Of a stretch of DNA of 64,000 bases, positions 52,365 through 59,718 are shown piece by piece. Position numbers and translations under genes: made by a program. Source of the DNA: Bacteroidales bacterium (lineage in GTDB: Bacteria > Bacteroidota > Bacteroidia > Bacteroidales > Bacteroidaceae); NCBI GenBank assembly GCA_015654535.1, contig JAATGU010000118.1, positions 1-64,000 on the forward strand, in the 5' to 3' direction. Every line of letters begins with the position of its first letter. The first letter of the stretch is position 1. The notes below the pieces were generated by a model, which worked only from the letters and a program-made list of their open reading frames with translations, did not search any database and was not told the origin of the DNA.

Positions 52365-53125
52365 TTTTCCTTTGTTAAAATACTTTCCAGTTCTTCAGCA
52401 CTCAGACTTAAAAAGAATTGTCCATGATAAGCCACAGATATGGCTCCTGTCTCTTCGCTGACAATCACTGCATGAGAATCTGTTACTTGAGAAATTCCCA
52501 TTGCCGCACGATGACGAAGGCCTAATTCTTTTGGAATATCTAAATTATGAGAGACTGGTAAGATGCAACCGGCCGCTTTGATTCGTTTTTTACTGATTAC
52601 CATCGCACCATCATGCAAAGGGCTATTTTTAAAAAATATATTTTCTATCAAGCGCTGATTAATGTTTGCGTCAAGAAGTTCTCCTGTACGGACAATGTCA
52701 TAAAGAGGGATGCTACGCTCTATAACTATTAAAGCCCCTATCCTTTGTTTACTCATATTAAGACAAGCTAATACCACAGGCATAATATCATCTTTCTCAA
52801 ATAGCTCTTTTTTATTACCTGCAAGGAATCGTACCAAAAGACTCGCTCGCTGATGAGAACCTAAAGTAATCAAAAAATGACGAATCTCATCCTGAAAAAG
52901 AATAAGAAGCGCAAGTACTCCTACACTTACCAATTTGTCGAAAATAGACCCCAATAAACGCATTTCCAGAATCTGTGAAACAACAAGCCAAATAAGAATA
53001 AACACTAATATTCCTACAAACACGTTTATAGAGCCAGATGCTTTCATTAGCTTATAGGTGTAATATAGCAAAAAAGCGACTAACAGTATGTCAATAAAGT
53101 CTTTTACTCCAAATTCAATAAACAT
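52361..53125 (-). CDS. cdaA: Diadenylate cyclase CdaA
   Basis: Makes the second messenger c-di-AMP from two ATP. 254 residues: three N-terminal membrane helices (FIDILLVAFLLYYTYKLM, INVFVGILVFILIWLVV, LVSVGVLALLILFQDEIR) and a cytoplasmic DAC domain with the catalytic DGA (SPLHDGAMVIS, about residue 171) and RHR (LGLRHRAAMGIS, about residue 205). It follows folP after 11 bp on the same transcript. c-di-AMP controls potassium balance and cell-wall stress in other bacteria; a Kef-type antiporter is encoded 5 kb away. Confidence 0.94.
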   Translation of the reverse strand: MFIEFGVKDFIDILLVAFLLYYTYKLMKASGSINVFVGILVFILIWLVVSQILEMRLLGSIFDKLVSVGVLALLILFQDEIRHFLITLGSHQRASLLVRFLAGNKKELFEKDDIMPVVLACLNMSKQRIGALIVIERSIPLYDIVRTGELLDANINQRLIENIFFKNSPLHDGAMVISKKRIKAAGCILPVSHNLDIPKELGLRHRAAMGISQVTDSHAVIVSEETGAISVAYHGQFFLSLSAEELESILTKEN

Positions 53126-53135
53126 GGTAATCTAT

Positions 53136-53984
53136 TTATTTATTTCTGCACTTTTCAACGATCTTCACTACTTGGACAGCTTCCTTTACATCATGTACTC
53201 TGAGAATATCTGCTCCTTTTTCCAAAGCAATAGCATGAACTACCGTAGTGCCGTTCAACGCTTCATCAGAAGTGACTCCCAGTAATTTACTGATCATCGA
53301 CTTTCTGGAAACACCCACTAACAAAGGTAATTCAAAAACTCCTAATTCTTGGAGATTAGTAAGCAATTCGTAATTATGATCCAACGTTTTACCAAAACCA
53401 AATCCTGGGTCAAGAATAATATCATTCACTCCTTTATCATGAAGTCTTTGCACCTTTTCTGCAAAATAAAGAAAAATCTCTTTCAATAAATTGTCGTAAT
53501 GGGGAGTAAGTTGCATATTCTGAGGAGTTCCTTGCATATGCATCATAATATACGGAACTTGTAAGCGAGCCACAGTATCAAACATTTTTTTGTCCATCTC
53601 ACCCGCGGCAATATCATTAATAATTGCCACACCATACTCTTTTACACAGACTTCTGCTACGTTTGCACGGAAAGTATCGACCGAAATAATAGCCTTTGGA
53701 TAATCAAGGTTTAGTTTTTTGAGTGCGGGACGCAATCTGTTCAATTCTTCTTCTGAAGAAATATGTTCGGCATTAGGACGTGAAGAATAAGCACCAATAT
53801 CAATAATAGAAGCTCCTTCTTCTACAATTTGTGAAATACGAGCCGCAATAGTTGATTCCGTCTGTGCCCTACAACCAGCATAAAAAGAATCAGGTGTCAC
53901 ATTAAGAATGCCCATCACTTGAGGAGTTGACAGATCTAGAAGTTCTCCATTAACATTGATATATTTTGAGAATGATTGACTCAT
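53136..53984 (-). CDS. folP: Dihydropteroate synthase
   Basis: Condenses p-aminobenzoate with dihydropterin pyrophosphate in folate synthesis; the target of sulfonamides. 282 residues. Landmarks: QVMGILNVTPDSFYAG, EEGASIIDIGAYSSRPNAEHIS, ISVDTFRANVAE, IINDIAAGEMD, MMHMQGTPQNMQ, IILDPGFGFGKTLDHNYELL, LVGVSRKSMISKLLG. First gene of the folP-cdaA pair, divergent from murF. Confidence 0.95.
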   Translation of the reverse strand: MSQSFSKYINVNGELLDLSTPQVMGILNVTPDSFYAGCRAQTESTIAARISQIVEEGASIIDIGAYSSRPNAEHISSEEELNRLRPALKKLNLDYPKAIISVDTFRANVAEVCVKEYGVAIINDIAAGEMDKKMFDTVARLQVPYIMMHMQGTPQNMQLTPHYDNLLKEIFLYFAEKVQRLHDKGVNDIILDPGFGFGKTLDHNYELLTNLQELGVFELPLLVGVSRKSMISKLLGVTSDEALNGTTVVHAIALEKGADILRVHDVKEAVQVVKIVEKCRNK

Positions 53985-54012
53985 TTTACAAATTCTTTAA
54001 ATTAGCTTGTTG

Positions 54013-54046
54013 CAAAAGTACATAATTTTTTCATTCTTCATTCAAA
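54013..54046 (-). promoter_or_regulatory. Promoter of folP-cdaA
   Basis: On the minus strand: TTTG (complement of 54043-54046), 22 bases, TACTTTTG (complement of 54013-54020), 28 bases ahead of the folP ATG. Confidence 0.5.
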
Positions 54047-54053
54047 TTATCTA

Positions 54054-54061
54054 TATCTTTG
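54054..54061 (+). promoter_or_regulatory. -7 element of murF
   Basis: TATCTTTG, 29 bases before the murF ATG at 54091. It lies back-to-back with the folP promoter, so the two share a 70-bp control region. Confidence 0.5.
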
Positions 54062-54090
54062 CACTGAAAAATACTTTAAAAATATATGAT

Positions 54091-55389
54091 ATGACTATAT
54101 CAGCTCTTTACCAACTCTATCTGCAATATCCCATCGTAACAACAGATAGCCGCAACTGCCCGGATGGCTCTATTTTTATTTCTTTAAAAGGTGATACTTT
54201 CAACGGAAATACTTTTGCTGCAAAAGCATTAAAAGATGGATGTGCCTATGCAGTGGTAGATGAACCTCAATATGCCGACCAGGAAAACAAACACATTATT
54301 TTAGTAGATGATTGTCTGAAAACACTTCAGGAATTAGCTAATTATCATCGCAAACAATTAGGGACAAAGGTTATCGGCATCACAGGAACGAATGGGAAAA
54401 CCACAACAAAAGAGCTTATTGCCGCAGTGCTATCTCAAGCACATAATGTACTTTATACCCAGGGAAATCTAAACAATCATATTGGTGTACCTCTCACTTT
54501 ACTGAAACTTCGGGCTCATCACGATCTGGCAGTAATTGAAATGGGAGCAAACCATCCGGGAGAAATAAAAGCACTGGTGAATATAGCTGAACCTGACTAT
54601 GGTATTATTACTAATGTAGGAAAAGCTCACTTGGAGGGTTTTGGTTCTTTTGAAGGAGTTATAAAAACTAAAGGAGAACTTTACGATTTCCTACGTCAAA
54701 AAGGAGATTCAATTGTTTTCATTCAAAATGAAAATCTTTTTTTGATGGACATAGCTCAAGGTCTGAATCTAATTCATTATGGAGTAGAAGAAAATCTTTA
54801 TGTCAATGGAAAAATTATCTCTTGTTCACCCTATCTTGCTTTTGACTGGAAAGCTGGGAAAGAAGGAAATGTACATCACGTACAAACTCAATTGATTGGA
54901 GAATATAATTTTGATAATGCTTTGGCAGCGGTGACAATTGGTCGCTTTTTTGGAGTGGAACCTACCAAAATAGATGATGCATTAACAAACTATATCCCCC
55001 AAAACAATCGTTCCCAGCTTAAAGAGACCGAAGACAACAAATTAATAGTCGATGCTTATAATGCTAATCCAACCAGTATGATGGCGGCTCTGAAAAATTT
55101 TAAGAAGATGGAAATAAAACACAAGATTGCTATTTTGGGCGACATGAAAGAACTTGGAGATACTAGTGTAAAAGAACATCAAAATATTGTAGATTTCATT
55201 GACCGTTGCCATTTCGAAAAAGTGATTCTGGTAGGAGACCAATTTGCGCAAACAGCTCATTCATATGAAACCTATACAAATGTTTCGGAAGTAATTAAGG
55301 CCATTAATGAAAATAAACCAAAAGGATGCTATATTCTCATTAAAGGTTCAAACAGCATGAAACTAGGACAAATTGCTGAACATTTGTAG
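54091..55389 (+). CDS. murF: UDP-N-acetylmuramoyl-tripeptide--D-alanyl-D-alanine ligase
   Basis: Adds D-Ala-D-Ala to UDP-MurNAc-tripeptide in cytoplasmic peptidoglycan precursor synthesis. From ATG 54091 (MTISALYQLYLQYPIVTTDSRNC) it has 432 residues; the 28 residues upstream are hydrophobic and overlap the promoter. Landmarks: DGSIFISLKGDTFNGN, the P-loop VIGITGTNGKTTTKELI, LNNHIGVPLTLLKL, AVIEMGANHPGEI, TNVGKAHLEGFGS, GEYNFDNALAAVTIG, and VDAYNANPTSMMAAL. Confidence 0.94.
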   Translation: MTISALYQLYLQYPIVTTDSRNCPDGSIFISLKGDTFNGNTFAAKALKDGCAYAVVDEPQYADQENKHIILVDDCLKTLQELANYHRKQLGTKVIGITGTNGKTTTKELIAAVLSQAHNVLYTQGNLNNHIGVPLTLLKLRAHHDLAVIEMGANHPGEIKALVNIAEPDYGIITNVGKAHLEGFGSFEGVIKTKGELYDFLRQKGDSIVFIQNENLFLMDIAQGLNLIHYGVEENLYVNGKIISCSPYLAFDWKAGKEGNVHHVQTQLIGEYNFDNALAAVTIGRFFGVEPTKIDDALTNYIPQNNRSQLKETEDNKLIVDAYNANPTSMMAALKNFKKMEIKHKIAILGDMKELGDTSVKEHQNIVDFIDRCHFEKVILVGDQFAQTAHSYETYTNVSEVIKAINENKPKGCYILIKGSNSMKLGQIAEHL

Positions 55390-55415
55390 TCTCTCTGGAA
55401 AAGACTGACTAATCA

Positions 55416-55796
55416 TCAGAAGAACTTTGGTTTAACAAAGAAATAGGCCACTGTTCCAGCCAAAATTATGCCAAAAGAATTTGCTAAAAAATCAAACCAG
55501 TCACCGCCTCTATAATTGGTGCAGTATTCTTGTATCAGTTCGATGCAACCACTAAATATAATTGGAAGAATAACTGCTCCAATAAAAACGTGTTTTAATC
55601 TGAACTGACGCCGATGATTTTTCATATATTCGAGCCAAAGCATGCCGGACATGCCAAAGTACATACAGACATGGACAATCTTATCAAAGTTAGCCACCTG
55701 ATCTAGAGGTGTCTTAGGTGGTTTAAAGAGAGAAAGATAAATCACTATTAGAATAATGAATAAGGAAAACGGATATTTTCGAAGGTGCTTAATCAT
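55416..55796 (-). CDS. VanZ-like membrane protein
   Basis: 126 residues from ATG 55796 (MIKHLRKYPFSLFIILIVIYLSLF), with four membrane helices. The VanZ-like pattern is in NFDKIVHVCMYFGMSGMLW (buried His) and GCIELIQEYCTNYRGGDWFDFLANSFGIILAG. Family function is poorly known; VanZ itself raises teicoplanin resistance. A TTG at 55823 in the same frame is part of the promoter -7 box, so the shorter form is preferred. Confidence 0.84.
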   Translation of the reverse strand: MIKHLRKYPFSLFIILIVIYLSLFKPPKTPLDQVANFDKIVHVCMYFGMSGMLWLEYMKNHRRQFRLKHVFIGAVILPIIFSGCIELIQEYCTNYRGGDWFDFLANSFGIILAGTVAYFFVKPKFF

Positions 55797-55820
55797 AATC
55801 ACTGGTTTACTGATAGAGCA

Positions 55821-55828
55821 CAAAAATA
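55821..55828 (-). promoter_or_regulatory. -7 element of the VanZ-like gene
   Basis: TATTTTTG on the minus strand, 25 bases upstream of ATG 55796. Confidence 0.5.
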
Positions 55829-55847
55829 CAGAATATTTTATATTATC

Positions 55848-55863
55848 CGTGATTTAAATCACG
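55848..55863. promoter_or_regulatory. CRP/FNR-like palindromic site
   Basis: CGTGATTTAAATCACG is a perfect 16-bp palindrome, extending to 22 bp with one mismatch. It has the GTGA-N6-TCAC half-site layout of CRP/FNR-family operators and lies between the divergent VanZ-like and helix-hairpin-helix genes, 20 bases from the VanZ -7 box. Confidence 0.55.
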
Positions 55864-55894
55864 AATCTAACGAATAATTAAGGATAAGACAAAA

Positions 55895-56797
55895 ATGTGG
55901 AAGGATTTTTTTTATTTTACTAAAGCCGAACGAATGGGATTTTACACTCTTGTAGTATTAATATTCTTAGCATTACTAGTTTGTTGGGGATTGTCATTTA
56001 TCCAACCGTCTTTACCAACAAATGCCCAGATTGATGAAGATACTTATGAGAAATTTCTAGCTTCTGTTCATCAAAGAGATAAGAACTGGAATTTTAATGA
56101 CTACTATTTCCACAAAAAACAAGAAATAATCCTTGCGCCCTTCGATCCAAACACTGCTGATTCTATAACCTTTGTACGTTTAGGACTTCGTCCCTATATC
56201 GCCCGTAACATATTACATTACCGTGCTAAAGGAGGTAAGTTTCACACGCCTGAAGCTTTTGCCAAAGTATATGGCCTTTCGCCTGAGCAATATAAAATAT
56301 TGAGACCTTATATCACTATCGGCTACGCTTTCTTAAAAAAAGCAGATTCTCTACATCGATTTCCTCCCAAAGCAGAACGAGACACGCTGAAGTATTACAA
56401 ATATCCGATGGGAACAGTAATTAGTCTGGACCAAGCTGACACCACCGAACTTAAAAAAATACCAGGTATTGGCAGTGGCACTGCCAAACGAATTATTGCG
56501 TATCGTCAATTATTAGGTGGATTTTACAAAGTGAATCAGTTACAAGAAATTTCTCATCTTCCAACAGATCTTAATAAGTGGTTTTGCATTAAAAAATCCC
56601 CTATTCATCGAATAAACTTAAATAAATATAATATTGAGCATTTAACGTCTCATCCATATATTAACTTTTATCAGGCAAAAGTAATAGTAGAATATAGAAA
56701 AAAGAAAGGAGCACTAAAAAGCCTCAAGGAACTATCTTTATATGAAGAGTTCACCTCTAAAGATTTTGAACGGCTAGCTCCTTATGTTTGTTTCTAA
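55895..56797 (+). CDS. Helix-hairpin-helix (ComEA-like) membrane-anchored protein
   Basis: 300 residues. One N-terminal membrane helix ([21 protein letters not shown]) is followed by repeated helix-hairpin-helix units. They read [67 protein letters not shown] and [33 protein letters not shown]. The motifs bind DNA backbone in ComEA, the DNA-uptake receptor. This form with three units is common in Bacteroidetes. It may act in DNA uptake or cell-surface DNA binding. Its stop overlaps the end of the convergent LolD-like gene. Confidence 0.86.
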   Translation: MWKDFFYFTKAERMGFYTLVVLIFLALLVCWGLSFIQPSLPTNAQIDEDTYEKFLASVHQRDKNWNFNDYYFHKKQEIILAPFDPNTADSITFVRLGLRPYIARNILHYRAKGGKFHTPEAFAKVYGLSPEQYKILRPYITIGYAFLKKADSLHRFPPKAERDTLKYYKYPMGTVISLDQADTTELKKIPGIGSGTAKRIIAYRQLLGGFYKVNQLQEISHLPTDLNKWFCIKKSPIHRINLNKYNIEHLTSHPYINFYQAKVIVEYRKKKGALKSLKELSLYEEFTSKDFERLAPYVCF

Positions 56798-57444
56798 AGA
56801 ATTAGACCATCTACCATGTGAATGGTTCTATCGGTTATGCTCGCTAAACTTTCATCATGAGTAACAATTACAAAAGTCTGCTCAAATTTATCCCGAAGAT
56901 CAAAAAATAGCTGGTGTAATTCTTCTTTATTATGTGTGTCCAAACTGCCTGATGGTTCATCAGCCAAAATCACAGAAGGATGATTGACTAAAGCACGAGC
57001 CACAGCGACTCGTTGTTTTTCCCCTCCTGAAAGTTCATTTGGTTTATGAGAAGAGCGCTCAACCAATCCCATAAAATTTAGAATTTCTTTGGCCCGTATC
57101 ATTGCTTCTTTTGTTGAAACACCTGCAATAAAAGCAGGAATCATTACATTTTCAAGTGCGGTGAATTCTGGCAAAAGTTGATGAAATTGAAAAACAAAGC
57201 CAATATGCTTATTCCGAAAAGTCGCTAATTCTTTCTCTTTCATGCGACTAATCTCTAAGTTATTCATGTATATCTTTCCTGCATTGGGCTTATCCAATGT
57301 TCCCATAATTTGGAGTAGTGTAGTCTTCCCTGCTCCGCTAGGTCCCACAATGCTCACCACTTCACCTTTGGCTATTTCCATATCAATGCCTTTCAATACT
57401 TGTAGTGTGCCAAAACTTTTTTTTATTCCTTCTAGTTTTATCAT
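56794..57444 (-). CDS. ABC transporter ATPase, LolD-like
   Basis: 216 residues. Walker [12 protein letters not shown]-loop [14 protein letters not shown], signature [15 protein letters not shown], Walker [13 protein letters not shown], switch VVTHD. Closest in type to LolD, which powers release of lipoproteins from the inner membrane; the LolC/E-type permease is not adjacent. It is a separate paralogue of the exporter ATPase at 36302. Confidence 0.9.
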   Translation of the reverse strand: MIKLEGIKKSFGTLQVLKGIDMEIAKGEVVSIVGPSGAGKTTLLQIMGTLDKPNAGKIYMNNLEISRMKEKELATFRNKHIGFVFQFHQLLPEFTALENVMIPAFIAGVSTKEAMIRAKEILNFMGLVERSSHKPNELSGGEKQRVAVARALVNHPSVILADEPSGSLDTHNKEELHQLFFDLRDKFEQTFVIVTHDESLASITDRTIHMVDGLIL

Positions 57445-57508
57445 CTCTTTATTTTATCTGTCATTAGCTCTTCTTAAACCATTTATGAAACCATTGTCCC
57501 ATCTTGTC

Positions 57509-59596
57509 CTAATTCAAGGCCTCATTGTGACCACGAGGATCAGAGAAAGAAATTGTATCCTGAGGGTTTCCATACTGATCAGGATAAATAACTAACAAAC
57601 TATTATTAGAAAAATATTTGGACAACTGAGCGGGCAAATGCTCAAATGAAATGTCATAAGAAACAGATCCCCGACGGGCACTGACCACCACCAATAGATG
57701 GTCATAGTTTACCTGACCAGTGAGTAAAAGTAGATCTTCCCAATTGGCCAATTCAGAAAGTTCACTTCTTATTCCTCTATAGTTTTTACTAATTAAAACT
57801 TTGAGACAAATTAACGTTTGTGGATTTGCAAAGAAATGTACTCTGCAACCCAGTTGACCTCCCATCCTGCACACATGCTCTACCCATTTCGGGAATCCAG
57901 CTTCATATTCAGCTTTCGGAGGAACAGCAATGATAATACGACGAAGTGTGTTGACTGGCATCAAGCATTTTACAATCATAACCTGACGATGAGTCTTTTT
58001 TAATAAGTTTTCTACTGTGGATCCAAAAAATGAATCTACTAAATTTGTTTTATGATGAAAACCAACCACTATATCCGAAATATTATGTTCTTTAATAGTA
58101 TGGATAATGCCAGAAACTATATCCAGATCATAACGACTAACCGTATGCATAGTCACATCTGCAGCAGCAGCAAGCATTGCCGTTTTTTCGAGATATTTTT
58201 TCCCTTGTGCCACCTTTACTCCAGAACTATTATGATCATTCACCACATTTAAAGCAATTAATCCATCTTTAGTTTTAGACTCTTTAAAAATCAAGGCTAT
58301 ACTAACCAAATCAACAATCGTATCGGGGTTAGATATCGAGATAAGTATATTTTCTTCTGAATTCGTTCCATCCACTTTAGCCTGTTCTTCTTTTTTCATT
58401 GCAATTTGACGAGCCGCACGTTCAGTAACAAAAGAACTAAGAACGCAAGTGAAAAAAATCATCATCACCGTACCATTCAACACTTCATCATTCAATAACC
58501 TCTCTCCATTAGCCAAAATAATTTGGTGCCCAATCAGCACTGCTGCAAGAGTGGCAGCAGCTTGTGCATTACTCAATCCGAAAATCATTCTTCGCTCACT
58601 AGGAGCCATCTTATAAATTTTCTGAGTCATCCAAGCAGCAATCCATTTACTCAGAATAGCCACAACCGTCATTACAACAGCAACCTTAAGAGCTTCACCT
58701 TCTGTAAAAAAGCTCCTTACGTTAATAATCATTCCCACTCCAATAAGGAAATAAGGAATAAAAAGCGCATTGCCTACAAACTCTAAATGATTCATTAACG
58801 GAGAGACATGAGGAATAAGACGATTAAGAACCAACCCTACTAAAAAAGCGCCTAAAATGCCTTCCAATCCAGCCAATTGAAGAATTCCACCTCCGAGAAA
58901 GACCATTGAAAGAACAAAAACAAATTGCATTACATGATCCTCATACCGACGAAAAAACCAACGCCCTATCCGAGGAAAAAAGAATATAATTACAAAGCAG
59001 GCCACAGCAATCTTTGCAATAAGCAAAATCCAAAACCACTGATCAATTTCGCCTTTATACATTCCGGCAATTATGGCCAATACAAGTAGCGCAAGTGTAA
59101 TTGTAACAGCCGTTCCACCAATGGCTATATTCACACTCCTTGATCGGGTAAGTCCGTAACGACTAATAATAGGATAAGAAATTAATGTATGGGAGGCATA
59201 CATACTGGCCAATAAAATAGAGCTAGTTAATCCAAAATTTAAAAGAGTCATACTACTCCACACCCCCAATATCATGGGAATAATAAAAGTTAGCAAACCA
59301 AAAAACAGCGATTTTAGCCGATTTTTATTAAAGTCATCCATATCCATTTCAAGCCCTGCAAGAAACATGATATAATAAAGACCAACTCTACCAAACAATT
59401 CAAAACTACTGTCTCGCTCCAATATATTGAAACCATATCCACCTACTACCACACCTGCTAAAATCATTCCAATAATGTGAGGAATATGCAAACGACCCAA
59501 AACCATTGGGGCAAAAAGAATAATAATCAACACTAAGAAAAAAATCCAGGTGGGGTCCGTTACAGGCAACTGTAAGCTAAAATCAAACAAATGCAT
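57509..59596 (-). CDS. Kef/NhaP-type cation:proton antiporter with USP tail
   Basis: 695 residues. The N-terminal ~400 form a CPA2 monovalent cation:proton antiporter of about 12 helices (VLGRLHIPHIIGMILAGVVVGGYGFNIL, LYYIMFLAGLEMDMDDFNKN, and the ion-site region ASMYASHTLISYPIISRYGLTRS). The C-terminal ~290 residues hold two universal-stress-protein-like domains (ILISISNPDTIVDLVSIALIF and GFHHKTNLVDSFFGSTVENLLKKTHRQVMIVKC). USP domains bind nucleotides and could gate the channel. Possibly linked to potassium or pH balance. Confidence 0.9.
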   Translation of the reverse strand: MHLFDFSLQLPVTDPTWIFFLVLIIILFAPMVLGRLHIPHIIGMILAGVVVGGYGFNILERDSSFELFGRVGLYYIMFLAGLEMDMDDFNKNRLKSLFFGLLTFIIPMILGVWSSMTLLNFGLTSSILLASMYASHTLISYPIISRYGLTRSRSVNIAIGGTAVTITLALLVLAIIAGMYKGEIDQWFWILLIAKIAVACFVIIFFFPRIGRWFFRRYEDHVMQFVFVLSMVFLGGGILQLAGLEGILGAFLVGLVLNRLIPHVSPLMNHLEFVGNALFIPYFLIGVGMIINVRSFFTEGEALKVAVVMTVVAILSKWIAAWMTQKIYKMAPSERRMIFGLSNAQAAATLAAVLIGHQIILANGERLLNDEVLNGTVMMIFFTCVLSSFVTERAARQIAMKKEEQAKVDGTNSEENILISISNPDTIVDLVSIALIFKESKTKDGLIALNVVNDHNSSGVKVAQGKKYLEKTAMLAAAADVTMHTVSRYDLDIVSGIIHTIKEHNISDIVVGFHHKTNLVDSFFGSTVENLLKKTHRQVMIVKCLMPVNTLRRIIIAVPPKAEYEAGFPKWVEHVCRMGGQLGCRVHFFANPQTLICLKVLISKNYRGIRSELSELANWEDLLLLTGQVNYDHLLVVVSARRGSVSYDISFEHLPAQLSKYFSNNSLLVIYPDQYGNPQDTISFSDPRGHNEALN

Positions 59597-59718
59597 AGGC
59601 TGTAGATGTTATTTATATTGCATTTCTTATGCAAAAGAACAAAAAAATCAGGAGACTACAAAGAAGAGACCTAAAAAAGAATCGAGTGAATTTATTTCCA
59701 TTTAAAGGAGCTCCTTTA

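Noticed and set aside
54007-54090. Upstream start extending MurF by 28 residues.
   Set aside because: It begins with TTG, overlaps the folP/murF promoter region and would put a membrane-like stretch on a cytoplasmic enzyme.
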